64,000 nt of DNA from a bacterium (GCA_015075175.1 JABTUV010000001.1:310001-374000), one strand, 5' to 3'; shown: positions 35,979-46,813, numbered from the stretch's first letter. The notes: generated from the sequence alone by a model not told the origin. Made by a program: numbers and translations.

Positions 35979-36219
35979 GTCCGCGTCGACCCCATCCCCG
36001 AGCTTGCGAAAGATCGCTTCAAGTCCGTCAAATTTAAGGGTTATCTGCGGCAAATGCAAGTTGTCTTTCAAGCCGAAGAGGGGCGGTGAGGACCTGGGGC
36101 GGGGGATCGAGGGGCGGAATTAGGCGTTTTTGCCTTCTTGACATTGCCGGCAGGAGCCGATCCCGCCTAATCCTTTGATTCGGGGGGGGTTACGAATTGT
36201 AGTACGGCGGCGAAAAAAC

Positions 36220-36248
36220 TTGACACCGCCCTCCCAAAATTGTTAGGT
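36220..36248 (+). promoter_or_regulatory. Candidate promoter of the outer-membrane protein gene
   Basis: TTGACA at 36220-36225 with a 17-bp spacer and a poor -10 (TTAGGT, 36243-36248). Upstream, TTAGGCG (36120-36126) and CGCCTAA (36164-36170) form an inverted pair around another TTGACA (36138). Both sit between the divergent LacI and outer-membrane genes; LacI control is possible but unproven. Confidence 0.35.
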
Positions 36249-36326
36249 TGGAGTTGTTCCCAAGAAGAATCCCAGTATCAGAAAACAGCAAGTCAGCCAG
36301 TACGAGTTTTAACTAGGAGGACAGTG

Positions 36327-37511
36327 ATGAAAAGATGGCTCTCCCATCTGGTCGTTGCGGGTCTGTTGGCGGCGGCGTGTGCGACCACGGGCTACGCGGA
36401 GGATGTATTCGACAGGGGCTTGCGTAACCTGGACGGACAGGTGAGCACGGACGTGCGCAGCAAAGTGAACGACGTGGCTCAGTCGATCGCGGCGCAGGCG
36501 GGCCGGGCCTATTTCGACAACGCGGTCTTTCCCACCAACCTGCGCTATGACGCGGCGGGGGAGCCGCTGGGCAACCGCGGCGGGCTTTACAACGAGCCTT
36601 TCTGGACGGTGGGCCAGCGCGAGTTTCTCTCCGGCGTCTACTTCTCCCATTGGACGTTCGAGGAGTTCGACGGGGATGATCTGTCGAATGCCTTCAATAT
36701 CGACGAGCCGTTCACGGTGTTCGCGGATACGCCGATTCCGGGCGTGGACACGCTGCGGCGCACGGCGGTGCGGGGCGGGGCCGACCTGGATTACGACGTG
36801 CTCTGGATTTCCGCCGTTTACGGCCTGACCGACCGCATCGACGTGGGCCTGGCCGTGCCCATGATGTGGGTGGAGGCCGACGCCACGCTGGACTACGGCC
36901 TGCACCTGCAGCAGGTGGACCGGCGCGTCGCGCCTCCCGTGACCACGGATATTCTCCCTCTCACCTTCGTGTCCAACCGCCGCAGCCGCGATGAGCAGGG
37001 GCTGGGGGACATCATCGGGCGGCTGAAGTGGAACGTCTTTGACGAGTTGAAGGACGACACGCCCGTCAGCTGGACGCTGGGGCTGGACGCCAAGTTTCCC
37101 AGCGGCGACGAAGAGGACCTTCTGGGCACAGGCAACGGAGCGGTCCGCTTTCGCACCCAGTTGGCCAAGGACTTGGACCGCTTCGTGCCGCAGCTGGAGC
37201 TGGCGTACGTGGTCGGCGAGGACGACGTGGCCGACGAGGATTACAACTCCTTCCAGTACAAGGTCAGTCTGCCCTTCCTGGTCTCCGAGTTCGAGAACAG
37301 CGGGGGCGAGGCGCCGGGTTCGCTGACGATTGCGCTGGAGCTCTTGGGCGACATGAGCGAGCTGGCGGATCATCACGACGTGGCCGTGTCCGCCCGGCTG
37401 GGGTTGGGCCACCGCTTTTCTTTCAACGGCGGAGTGCGCATCCCCTATTCCAGCAGCGACGCGCTCACTCCCGATTGGAGTCCCACGGTCGGAGTGGAGT
37501 TCCGCTGGTAA
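36327..37511 (+). CDS. Outer-membrane beta-barrel protein
   Basis: 394 residues; TAGGAGG precedes ATG 36327. Signal peptide MKRWLSHLVVAGLLAAACA...YAE. The rest shows alternating hydrophobic strands with turns (SGVYFSHWTFEEF, DYDVLWISAVYGLTDRIDVGLAVPM, WTLGLDAKFPSGD, GLGHRFSFNGGVRIPYSS) and ends VGVEFRW, i.e. a C-terminal aromatic residue as used by the BAM machinery. Similar in layout to PF13557-type (phenol-pathway MetA) transporters. Evidence for a diderm cell. Confidence 0.8.
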   Translation: MKRWLSHLVVAGLLAAACATTGYAEDVFDRGLRNLDGQVSTDVRSKVNDVAQSIAAQAGRAYFDNAVFPTNLRYDAAGEPLGNRGGLYNEPFWTVGQREFLSGVYFSHWTFEEFDGDDLSNAFNIDEPFTVFADTPIPGVDTLRRTAVRGGADLDYDVLWISAVYGLTDRIDVGLAVPMMWVEADATLDYGLHLQQVDRRVAPPVTTDILPLTFVSNRRSRDEQGLGDIIGRLKWNVFDELKDDTPVSWTLGLDAKFPSGDEEDLLGTGNGAVRFRTQLAKDLDRFVPQLELAYVVGEDDVADEDYNSFQYKVSLPFLVSEFENSGGEAPGSLTIALELLGDMSELADHHDVAVSARLGLGHRFSFNGGVRIPYSSSDALTPDWSPTVGVEFRW

Positions 37512-37589
37512 CGTCGGGGCCGGAAGACGGACTGGACCGTGGAGGCATTTTGAGTGGTGAAAGACATCCAGAAAGGCGGTGTTGATTTC

Positions 37590-40500
37590 ATGAAAACGGG
37601 AAACTTCGTGAGAAGTCTTCTTTGCGCAACCATGCTGCTCGTGCCGGGACTCGGGCGCGCAGCTGCTGAGGTGATCGAGCTCACGTCCGGCGTGCCCGTC
37701 GGCGGTTTCGTAACGCCGATATTAGAGGGCGCCGAACTGCACGACACGCAGTATCGCATCACGGTCCCGCAGGGGGCGGTGGCGCTGCAGGTCGTGCTCA
37801 CCTATGGCGGGACCGAGGTCAACCCGGGCGGGGCGGGGGTCTCCGACAATCTGGATCTCCTGGTGCGGCTCGGCTCCGAGGTCAGCCAGGAGCAGTACGA
37901 CCATCGCACCAGCGGCGGCGCAATCCCCGACGTGCTGACCATCACGGGCGAGAGCGATCCACCGCTGTCGCCGGGGGTGTATTACATCGGGATCGAGAAG
38001 TTCACCGTGATGTCGCTGGGATACGAGTTGACGGCGACGGTGAGCGAGGGTCCCAGCCCCACGCCGAGTCCGTCGCCCAGCCCGTCGCCCACGCCGACGC
38101 CGCCGCCCACGGGGCTGCTGGGCGTGGTGTTCCCGCCGCAGGTGGTCGAGGGCGTGCCTCTCAATCCCGTGCGCAGCGTGCAGGCGCGCGCGCGCGGCGA
38201 CGTCAGTCAGATGATCCCCCTCGCCTTCAAGATGCAGACGCCGCCGCCCACCTACTCGGCGCAGGCCGGCCATGACGTGTACCTGCCCGGCAGCGACGCC
38301 CACTTCTACTCGCTGACCTGGCAGAAGAGCGACCGCGTGCCGGGCATTCCCGAGGGCCTGATGCTGGGTGATCCCTATGTGGGCCTGCCGGGTCCGCCGC
38401 CCTATGATCCGGGCATCGGCAGCCTGTTCGGCATGTATCCCAACCTGGCGATCCCGAGGATCCCATCGACCCGCGCACGGGCGTGTTCGGAGCGCTGATC
38501 TACTCGGATCGCTTCGGCGACAATTACGGGGGCAACGCCGTGCATCACGTGGTGCGGCGGTTCCTCCTGAATCCAGGCATCGAGATTCTTCCCGGCCTGG
38601 CGGGCGACAAGCCGGACGCGCTGTCCACGGCGGCCTACGAGTTCGGCGCGTTTACCGCGCCGCTGTCGGTCGCCGACGTGCGCTTCTCGGCGGTGCGGGA
38701 CTTCGTGGTAGACAACGTGTCGCCGTCGGTCGTGAATGCGTATCTGGACGAGGTTCAGGTGCTGCCCAACGGGTCGCGGCAGGACGCCTTCTTCGTGCGC
38801 AGGACGGGCGGCAACGGCAACGAGGGCAACGGGCAGGAGCCGGCCAGCGTGGTGGTGCGTTGGGACGGCAATCCCGGCCGCCTGTGGCAATGGAGGCTGC
38901 GCGACGACATCGACATTGACTTCCAGGACGTGCTGGAGCAGTCGACCATCCCGTCGGTGTTCCCGTCGCCGAGTTACGCTCCGCGCGACACGCAATTGAA
39001 TCAGGAGAGGACGCTGACGATCGCGCCGCCGCCGGCGGTCGTGCCGTCGGGGCGCTACTATCACGAGATCGTTCCGGTGGACGTGGCGGTCGCGGGCAGC
39101 CTGGACGGCGCGGGCGATCTTCACGTGGACAGCCTGGGCAACGTGGGCGAGAGCGCGGAAGTCAATCTCGAGGTGGACAACATTCCGCCCGAGTTCGTGT
39201 CGGTGCACCTCTTCAACGTGACCATCGGCATCGACACCTGCATCGCCGGCGACGGCCCCGGCCCGTCCCCGAACGACCAGACGGTACGGCTGACGGCCGT
39301 CATCGAGGAGCCGCCGATTGACGACGGCGTGCCCGGCGCGGGCATCGATACGAACCGCATCACCGCCGACCTGACGGAGTTCGGCTTCGGCGCGGCGGAG
39401 CCGCCCGACAGCATCACGGTGGACACACGCGACCGTTACGGCAATCCCGTGCGGGTGACGGCGGTTTGGACGCGCGCCAACGTCAACGTGCGCGACGCGC
39501 TGGACGTGACCGCCCGCGTCACCGCCTACGATCTCGTGGGCAACCACAGCACCGGCTCGGACGACATCATCGGCGACAATACGCTGCCGGTGGTCGAGCG
39601 GCCGGTGATCGTGAACACCCGCGATGAAGTGGGCAAGTTCGTCATCAACCTCGACGGCACGGTCGCCAAGGTGGATCCGCGCAACAAGTATCGCACCGAC
39701 GCCCTGCGCAACGGCGACAACGCCACCGTGATCGCACACATCTCCGACGTGTTGTGCGGCATCGACATCACGGGCATCACGGCCAACCTGACGGAGATTT
39801 CCGGCAACGCGGCCGACACGGCGGTGGCGCCGGCGACCTTCGAGAACGGCGTGGCCATCTGGCAACTGGTGTGCGGCAACAACGCCGGCGCCAGTACCGA
39901 GGTGTTGGGATTCGTGCCCACGCCCATCGTCATCAACGTGGACATCACGGCCAAGGATCACGTCCTCAACACGCGCGTGGTCAACGACGCGGACCAGGGC
40001 CAGTCGGCCTTGGACAACAAGAAGTTCCCGCCGCCCAGCGGCGTGGGCATCTGGCTGGACAACACCTGCCCGACGGTCACCAACGCGGTCATCACGGCGG
40101 ACAATCCGCCGCATGAGTTCATCGCCAACGGGCAGTTGTACACGGTCACGGCGACCTTCACCGACCTGGCCATGGTCGACGTGGAGCGGACTTTCCTGGG
40201 CGTGGCCGAGCTGAATGATCCCGGCGTGACTCCCACTCAGATTCTGGCCAGCCGGGCCATCCAGTCAGCGACCAACCCGCGTCCCTACGAGCAGGTGACG
40301 CTGGTCTGGACGACCGACGCCACGACTTTCCTGCGCATCACCCGCAGCGATCCGGTGACGCAGGACGTGTACGTCGATTTCACGCCTACCGACACGCTGG
40401 GCAACAGCAAGACGTTCGAGAACGTGGCCAAGATTCGGTTGGACAACCAGGCGCCGACGCTGACGAGCGCCGTCATCACCAACATCACCGACAATCGCAC

Positions 40501-42076
40501 GGACGCCGTCAACAACGGCAAGACGGTTCGCGTCACGGTGGTGTTGACGGATGGCCCGCTGGGCAGCGGGGTGACGCGCGAGCTGATCACGGCGGACCTG
40601 TCGCAGTTGCGCGCGCCCGAGGGCTTGGAGCAGTGGAAGGCCGTCATCCCCGACAGCTTTGACGGGACGACGGCCGTCTGGACGTTCGTTCTGACCAACA
40701 ACGCCACCATTCCCACCACGGTGAACTTCAACCTCACCATGATCGACCGCGTCGGCAACCGGCGCGACGTGCCCAACGCGGATCCCGACGGCATCCTGCT
40801 GGACAATCAGGGTCCGACCATCACCAACGTGTTGATCACCAACCAGACGCTGGGGACGGAGCTGTGGATTCGCGCCGGCCAGACGGCGGTCGTGACGGCC
40901 GACGGGGGTGACGGCGGGGGCGTGGGAGTGCTGGCGGCGGGTATCTCCGCCGACCTGTCGCAGTTGACGGGCAACGCCGGCGATACGGCGGTCGCGCCGG
41001 ACAGCTTCACCGGCGGCGTGGCCACCTGGACCCGCCCGGTGGGCAACAACACGACCGGCCCGGTCAACGTCAACGTCTCCGTCAATGCGCGGGATCAACT
41101 GGGCAATAACGCGATTGCGCCGGTGGGCGATCCCAACGGCATCCTGTTGGACAACCAAGTTCCGGTAGTGCAAAACGTGTTGATCCGCAACCTGACGCGG
41201 GACCGCGAGGACGCGGCCACGCAGAATGACGCGTTGCGCGTCACCGCAACCGTCAACGACGGCACGGGCAGCGGCATCGATCCGTCGGGCATCGTGTTGA
41301 ACCTGTCGATTCTAATCGGCGGCAAGGCCTCCGGCTTCGCCGCCAGCGAGACCGATTTCGGCGAAACCCAGTTCAGCTACGCCAACGGCGTAGCTACCTG
41401 GGACTTCACGGTACTCTCGGCTTCGCCGATGGGCCAGATTCGCGCCGAGGTCGTGGCCACGGACCGCGTCGGCAACCAGAACTCCGGCGCGGACACGATG
41501 CTTCTGGACAACCAGGGTCCGAGCATCACCAACGTGGAGATCTTCAACCTGACGCGCAACATCAACACCGAGATTCGGCGTACCGAGCAGGCGCGCATCA
41601 CCGCGACGTTTGCGGACGCGGGCATCGGGTTGAACTCGGGCAGCATCCGCGCCAACCTGTTCCAGTTGTCGGGCCTGCCGGCGGACGCGACGGTGGTACC
41701 CACCTCGTTCAATCCGGCGACAGGGGTCGCCACGTGGCTGGTGACGGTGCTCAACGCGCAACCCGGGCCGCTCACGCTCAACGTGAACGTCTGGGCGCGC
41801 GACGACCTGGACAACCTGACCTTGCTGGTCGACGCCGATCCGGACGGCATTTCGCTCAACAACAGCAAGGCGTCGCTGCTGGACGCCAACGGCGACGGAG
41901 AGGTCAATTATCTCGACCTGTTGGTGCTGGCGGGGAACTGGGGTCTGGCGACTCCGGCGACCGCCGATCCGGTGGCGGCCTCGACCGCTCCGGGCGATCC
42001 CTTGGCCGACTTGAACCTGGACGGCATGGTGGATGAGAGCGACCTCATGATCTTCATGGCCGAGCTTGCGCCGTAG
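37590..42076 (+). CDS. Giant secreted protein with tandem Ig-like modules and C-terminal dockerin-like repeats (one frameshift)
   Basis: Signal peptide MKTGNFVRSLLCATMLLVPGLGRAAAE, then a pre-peptidase C-terminal-like beta domain (to about residue 150), a Ser/Pro/Thr linker (TPSPSPSPSPTPTPPP), and a domain up to about 38,450 in the first frame. The second frame continues with DPEDPIDPRTGVFGALIY (from about 38,455) to 42,076; one indel separates them. The rest is six to seven about 130-residue repeats, each opening LDNQxPTITNVxITN and holding ITADLSQL...GNA. The tail SLLDANGDGEVNYLDLLVLAGNWG and LADLNLDGMVDESDLMIF is a dockerin-type I Ca-binding pair. Intact length about 1,495 residues. Confidence 0.82.
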
Positions 42077-42098
42077 ACCGGCTGAAATGTGAAATCAA

Positions 42099-42132
42099 GA
42101 AGGCCCGCGGGGGAAACCTCGCGGGCCTTTTT
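42099..42132 (+). terminator. Rho-independent terminator
   Basis: Stem AAGGCCCGCG / CGCGGGCCTT around GGGGAAACCT, followed by TTTTTG, 25 bases after the dockerin protein stop. It could also serve the convergent rpoN, as the stem is preceded by an A-rich stretch. Confidence 0.9.
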
Positions 42133-42187
42133 GCTTCAGGCGGAATGGCCATTGGTCCCATGCTCAAGCGCATGAGAACAGAGCGGA

Positions 42188-43639
42188 TCAGATGCGTTTG
42201 CGCTGGGAGGCGCGGAGGATGCCCATCTTGTCGCGGTATTTGGCTACCGTGCGGCGGGCCAGGTTCAGGTTGTGTTTTTCCTTCAAGATGGCGGCGATCT
42301 TCTCGTCGGATAGAGGCTTTTTCTTGTCCTCGCGCTCGATCAACTCCTCGATTAGAAGCATGACCGCCTTGGCGGACTGCTCCTCGCCGTCCAGGCTGTC
42401 CAGGCCGGTGGAGAAGAAATACTTGAGTTCGAAGAGGCCCTGGGGAGTCTCGACGTACTTGCCGTTGACCACGCGGCCGACGGTGGATTCGTGCACGCCG
42501 ATGGCGTCGGCCACGTCGCGATAACGCATGGGCCGCAGGGCCGACACCCCGTCCTCCATGAAGTCCTTCTGCATCTCCAGAATCTGTTTGGTCACCTGAT
42601 AGAGGGTGCGCTTGCGCTGCTCGATGTTGTGGATCAACCAGCGGGCGGCGGAGAGCCGCTCGGAGAGATACTGCTTTTCCGCCGCCGTCAGGTTCTCGGG
42701 ATTGGCCAGCATCTGCAGATAGCGGCGGCTGACGCGCACCGGCGGCGCCCCGTCGTCGTTGACCCGCACCTGCCATTCCCCCTCGACCTTCTCGATGAAG
42801 ACGTCGGGCGTGACGTAGGTAGTCTCGACGGGGCCGTACTTGTGGCCGGGGCGCGGCTCGAAGGTCCGCAGTTCATCCGCGATCGCCTGCACCTTCTGTT
42901 CGGTGACGCCCAGCGCGCGGGCCACCTGCGCGTAGCGCTTGTGCTCCAGGTCGGGCAGGTATTTTTGAATCGCCAAAAGCAGGGTGGGATCGTTCATGCC
43001 GCGCGCGTGGTATTGCAGCGACAGACATTCCGCCAGGTCCCGCGCTCCCACGCCCGCGGGATCGAATCCCTGGATCAGCGCCAGCACCTCGGCGACTTCC
43101 TCCACGCCGTAGCCGTAATGCTCCGCCAAGTGCTCGACGGTAGTGGACAGATAGCCGTCGTCGTTGATCCAGTCGATGATGATCTCGCCGATTTCGGTGG
43201 TGCGGTCGCTGCGACTGGCCAGGCCCAACTGGCGCAGCAGTTCGTCTTTCAGGGTGGGCTTGGAGGAGAGGGGGGTCTCGAAGTCCTCCTCGGGCGCTTC
43301 GTACGTGCGGGGTGGGACGGGGCCCACGTCGCTGGCATCCTCGAAGTAACTCTGCCAGTTGTCGTCCAGGTCCACGGAGCCTTTTTCCAGGACCGCGGCC
43401 TGCCCGTCCTCGCTGCCGTTGGACTTTTCGGAGACCCGGATTTCGGGTCGCTCGGCCCCTTCCGGGTTGATCTCCAAGCTGGGGGCCTCCTCCAACATGC
43501 AGTTCTGGGCCAGCTCCTGCTGGATCAATTCCGACAGCTCCAGCGTGGGTACCTGCAGGAGGTGCAGGGACTGCTGCATCCGCGGCGTCATGATCAGCCG
43601 CTGGCCCAGTTTCAACTGCAATTGCAAACGCTGTTCCAT
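42188..43639 (-). CDS. rpoN: RNA polymerase sigma-54 factor
   Basis: From ATG 43639: MEQRLQLQLKLGQRLIMTP is the Gln/Leu-rich region I that interacts with AAA+ activators. An acidic region II follows, then the core-binding part (EIIIDWINDDGYL, IQGFDPAGVGARDLAECL), the HTH (VADAIGVHESTVGRVVNGKYV) and the RpoN box LARRTVAKYRDKM. Full length (483 residues). A TTG at 43684 is also in frame but weaker. Sigma-54 means some promoters here need enhancer-binding activators. The gene runs toward the dockerin gene. Confidence 0.96.
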   Translation of the reverse strand: MEQRLQLQLKLGQRLIMTPRMQQSLHLLQVPTLELSELIQQELAQNCMLEEAPSLEINPEGAERPEIRVSEKSNGSEDGQAAVLEKGSVDLDDNWQSYFEDASDVGPVPPRTYEAPEEDFETPLSSKPTLKDELLRQLGLASRSDRTTEIGEIIIDWINDDGYLSTTVEHLAEHYGYGVEEVAEVLALIQGFDPAGVGARDLAECLSLQYHARGMNDPTLLLAIQKYLPDLEHKRYAQVARALGVTEQKVQAIADELRTFEPRPGHKYGPVETTYVTPDVFIEKVEGEWQVRVNDDGAPPVRVSRRYLQMLANPENLTAAEKQYLSERLSAARWLIHNIEQRKRTLYQVTKQILEMQKDFMEDGVSALRPMRYRDVADAIGVHESTVGRVVNGKYVETPQGLFELKYFFSTGLDSLDGEEQSAKAVMLLIEELIEREDKKKPLSDEKIAAILKEKHNLNLARRTVAKYRDKMGILRASQRKRI

Positions 43640-43710
43640 TTCACTGGAAAGAATACCATCGGGTTGCCGGGGAATCAACTCCAAGGGGCGATCGCGGGTT
43701 GGAAAACGTT

Positions 43711-43857
43711 ATGAAAATCCGCGAATTCATTAAAGAAAAGCGGTTGGCAGCGGAGGCAGAAATAATTCTTCAGTTGCTCCTAGAGACGGGCCTACAGGCG
43801 CCGTACGGGAACGATAAAAACGACATATATATCAAATTAAACGTAACCGTCCGGTGA
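43711..43857 (+). CDS. Small ORF interrupted by the IS66 element (low confidence)
   Basis: 48 codons beginning MKIREFIKEKRLAAEAEII, with the last five read from the IS left end. Removing the IS and one target copy joins codon 44 to GNSDLLRV and a stop at 46771, restoring a 52-residue protein. The stretch is poorer in GC than its surroundings and has no clear ribosome binding site, so it may be chance. It diverges from rpoN. Confidence 0.3.
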   Translation: MKIREFIKEKRLAAEAEIILQLLLETGLQAPYGNDKNDIYIKLNVTVR

Positions 43858-43917
43858 AGTGCATCTTCCCCGGCTGGGCGGATCTTGTCAGGATGGGCGC
43901 CATGGAGGTGGAAACCC

Positions 43918-44526
43918 ATGGCACGAGCAGGCAAGAACGCAGAATCCCGGCCACCGGCGAGCCGGCAGAAGGCCAGGCGTGGAGCCCAAGAGGGGCGTGA
44001 AGCGCGCTGGCGGCGTCTCAGCCGTCAGTGGGAAGCCAGCGGGCTGACGCAACGGGAGTTCTGCGAGCAACAGAAGGTTTCCCTGGTGTCCTTGTGTTGG
44101 TGGCGGTGTGAATTGGCGCGTCGCGACCGCGAACGAGCTACCGCATCCCATCCCAACCAGTGGGCCGCGCGCAAGCACGCCGGCGCACGGCTGGCCGCGG
44201 GCCCGGCAGCACAGGAGGCCGCGCCGTCCGCCGCGGCGATTTCCAAGCGCAAGAGGACCAAGTCGGGAAAGCGGAACGAAGCGAGGCGGGAGGAGGCGCA
44301 CGTCCTACCCGCCCTGCCTGGGCAAGGCACACAGACAAAAAACCCCTTCATCCCGGTGCAGTTGATTGGCCCTTCGTTCTCCGCGGCCCCATGCCCTCCG
44401 GTGGTCGGAGCCCCCGCCGCTCTGGAGGTCGTGCTCGCCTCGGGGCGCTGTATCCGCATTCACGGGGACTTCGCCGCCGCCCTCTTGCAGAAACTGATCG
44501 CCGTCTTGGAGGCGTCCCCATGTTGA
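43918..44526 (+). CDS. IS66 accessory protein (TnpA-like)
   Basis: 202 residues. The segment RRLSRQWEASGLTQREFCEQQKVSLVSLCWWR is the helix-turn-helix region of IS66 orf1 proteins (SGLTQREFC). Ala/Lys/Arg-rich middle. It overlaps the next gene by 7 bases, as usual in IS66. Confidence 0.85.
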   Translation: MARAGKNAESRPPASRQKARRGAQEGREARWRRLSRQWEASGLTQREFCEQQKVSLVSLCWWRCELARRDRERATASHPNQWAARKHAGARLAAGPAAQEAAPSAAAISKRKRTKSGKRNEARREEAHVLPALPGQGTQTKNPFIPVQLIGPSFSAAPCPPVVGAPAALEVVLASGRCIRIHGDFAAALLQKLIAVLEASPC

Positions 44527-44885
44527 GTCTGCCGCCCAGCGTGCGCATCTATCTGTGCACCGCGCCGACCGACATGCGGCGCGGCTTCGACGGTCTGGCC
44601 GCTCTGGCGCGTGACGTGCTGCAACAGGATCCCCTCTCCGGCCACCTCTTCGTGTTTGGCAACAAGCGCGCGGACCGCGTCAAAATCCTCTACTGGGATC
44701 GCTCCGGCTTCTGCCTCTGGTACAAGCGCATCGAAAAGGGCCGCTTCCATTTCCCCGACGGCGCGACCGCCTCCGTGCAGCTCGACGCCGCCGAGTTGGC
44801 GCTGCTCTTGGAAGGAATTCAATTGCAACACGCAGTACGCCGCCCCCGCTTCGTCCCTCAATCTCACGTCATCGCCTCCGCATGA
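44520..44885 (+). CDS. tnpB: IS66 Orf2 protein (TnpB)
   Basis: 121 residues. Starts MLSLPPSVRIYLCTAPTDMRRGFDGLA and contains DPLSGHLFVFGNKRADRVKILYWDRSGFCLWYKRIEKGRF, the family signature (PF05717). Needed for IS66 transposition, role not defined. Confidence 0.96.
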   Translation: MLSLPPSVRIYLCTAPTDMRRGFDGLAALARDVLQQDPLSGHLFVFGNKRADRVKILYWDRSGFCLWYKRIEKGRFHFPDGATASVQLDAAELALLLEGIQLQHAVRRPRFVPQSHVIASA

Positions 44886-44990
44886 TTCAACCGTAACCGC
44901 ACGCCGCAATCACACATCGCCGTCACGGCAAAAAAAATCATCGCAGCAGAACTTTTTGCGAGACTTTTTTCCCGCTCGTGCGTTTTGTAA

Positions 44991-46583
44991 ATGACCATGC
45001 GATTCGATCTGAACAACCTACCCCAAGACCCGGCGCTGTTGCAGCAGATGATCCTCGATCTGCTGACGCAGCTGCGCGAGAAGGATCAGCGCATCGAGAA
45101 GCTCTCGCACCTGTTGGCGCTGCTGCAGCGCTCCCGGTTCGGGCGCAAGTCGGAGCAGGTACCCCTGGAGCAACTGCTGTTCGCCTTCGCAGAGGCCATG
45201 CGCGACGGAGAGGTGGAAACCAATCCGCAGGCAGAGGCCGCGACGGAAGCGGAAGCCATCAAACAGGACAAACCGGCGAAGTCTTCCGGCAACGGGCACG
45301 GTCGTAATCCGCTGCCCGAAAGCCTGCCGCGCGAGCGGGTGGAGTATGCGCTGCCCGAAGAGGCATGCAAGTGCCAGGAGTGCGGCGCGCCGCTGGAGCG
45401 CATGGGCGAAGAAGTGACGCGGCAGTTGGAGTACGTCCCCGCCTCCTTCATCGTGCGCGAGCACGTGCGGGTCAAGTATGCCTGCAGGCGCTGCCAGGGC
45501 AACGTGGTGGTCAGTGCCATGCCGGCGCAGCCGATTGAGAAGGGTCTGCCCGGTCCGGGTCTCCTGGCGCACGTGTTGGTCAGCAAGTATTGCGACCATC
45601 TGCCGTTGCACCGCCAGGAGGCGATCATGCAACGGTATGGCATCGAGTTGTCGCGAGGGACCATGAGCGACTGGGTAAGGGCCGGCGCGCAGTTGCTCCG
45701 GCCGCTGTATGACGTGATGCGACGAGAAGTGCTGCAAGGCAGGAAGATCAACACGGACGACTCACCCGTCCCCGTGCAAGAGCCGGGAACCAGCAAGACG
45801 CGCCAGGGGCGGCTGTGGGTGTACGTGGGGGACGGGGAGCATGAGCATACGGTGTTTGACTTCACGCCCAACCGAAAACGGGACGGGCCGATGAAGTTTT
45901 TGCATGGCTACCGGGGCTACCTGCAGGCGGATGCGTATACGGGTTACGACGAGTTGTACCGGAGCGGGGAGATCGTTGAGGTGGGGTGCTGGGCGCATGC
46001 GCGCCGGAAGTTCTATGAGGCGCAGGACAGCGACCGGGAGCGGGCGCTGGTGGCGCTGGCGTATATCGGCCGCCTCTACCAAGTGGAAAAGCGGGGACGT
46101 GAAGATGGGCTGTCCCCTGCGGATCTCTGCGCGTTACGCCGACAGGAGAGCGGGCCGATCCTCTCCGACTTGCATGCCTGGCTGAAAGAGCAGGCGCAAG
46201 TGGTGCTGCCGCGGAGTCCGATGGGCGAGGCCATCGGCTACGCGCTGGGTCAATGGCGGGCGCTCGGGCGCTACCTGGAGGACGGGGACCTGGAGATCGA
46301 CAACAACGCGGCGGAACGCGCCTTGCGGCGGGTGGCGCTTGGACGGAAAAATTGGTTGTTTGCGGGCAGTGATGAAGGTGGGCGGCGGGCGGCGATCCTC
46401 TACACCATGATCGCCAGTTGCCAGCAACATGGAGTGGAACCCTTCGCCTACCTGCGCGACGTGCTGGGCCGCATACCTTCGCACTTGCAAAGCCGCATTG
46501 AAGAGCTCTTGCCGGGCCGCTGGGAGCCTGCGCCGCCACGGGCTCCCGTCGCGGCGCACCCGGCCCAACCCATCGACGGGTGA
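44991..46583 (+). CDS. tnpC: IS66 transposase (TnpC)
   Basis: 530 residues with an N-terminal coiled coil (LLTQLREKDQRIEKLSHLLALLQ), Zn finger CKCQECG...CRRCQG, and a DDE catalytic core: NTDDSPVP (first Asp), QADAYTGYDELY (second Asp), and EIDNNAAERALR (Glu). C-terminal VLGRIPSHLQSRIEELLPGRW is typical of IS66. The frame is intact. Confidence 0.97.
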   Translation: MTMRFDLNNLPQDPALLQQMILDLLTQLREKDQRIEKLSHLLALLQRSRFGRKSEQVPLEQLLFAFAEAMRDGEVETNPQAEAATEAEAIKQDKPAKSSGNGHGRNPLPESLPRERVEYALPEEACKCQECGAPLERMGEEVTRQLEYVPASFIVREHVRVKYACRRCQGNVVVSAMPAQPIEKGLPGPGLLAHVLVSKYCDHLPLHRQEAIMQRYGIELSRGTMSDWVRAGAQLLRPLYDVMRREVLQGRKINTDDSPVPVQEPGTSKTRQGRLWVYVGDGEHEHTVFDFTPNRKRDGPMKFLHGYRGYLQADAYTGYDELYRSGEIVEVGCWAHARRKFYEAQDSDRERALVALAYIGRLYQVEKRGREDGLSPADLCALRRQESGPILSDLHAWLKEQAQVVLPRSPMGEAIGYALGQWRALGRYLEDGDLEIDNNAAERALRRVALGRKNWLFAGSDEGGRRAAILYTMIASCQQHGVEPFAYLRDVLGRIPSHLQSRIEELLPGRWEPAPPRAPVAAHPAQPIDG

Positions 46584-46813
46584 CCATCGACGGCTGACCG
46601 CGACGCCAGGACTTCTTTTGCCTCCCTTTTCCTTCAACGATTCCGAATCTTCAACCTGACAGGCTTCCATGACGGCTGGCGCCACGACCGCTCCAGCCCC
46701 GTGCCTTCCCCAGGAAGTACTTCACCGGACGCTTACAATTAAACGGCAATTCCGACCTGCTCCGGGTTTGACTGAAGTCTGGACTCCGGGCCGTATTCCC
46801 CAGGCGTTCGTGT

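Larger units (their letters stand above)
43843..46736 (+). mobile_element. Complete IS66-family insertion sequence
   Basis: 2,894 bp. Terminal inverted repeats begin GTAACCGTCCGGTGAAGTGC on the left (43843) and, inverted, GTAAGCGTCCGGTGAAGTAC on the right (ending 46736), 18 of 20 identical, with IS66-typical GTAA ends. Perfect 8-bp target duplications AATTAAAC flank it (43835-43842 and 46737-46744), the size made by IS66. Three genes in IS66 order (accessory ORF, TnpB, TnpC), all with open frames, so probably a recent, still active insertion. Confidence 0.96.

Noticed and set aside
38402-40114. Long minus-strand frame of 570 codons
   Set aside because: It runs antisense to the Ig-repeat protein; in GC-rich DNA such shadow frames are common, and its sequence is His/Arg/Val-rich without family motifs.
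42491-43714. Plus-strand frame over rpoN
   Set aside because: Antisense to a highly conserved sigma-54 gene; composition typical of shadow frames.
43711-43857. Certain small protein gene
   Set aside because: Kept only as low confidence, since it lacks a clear ribosome binding site and the IS reads into its end.
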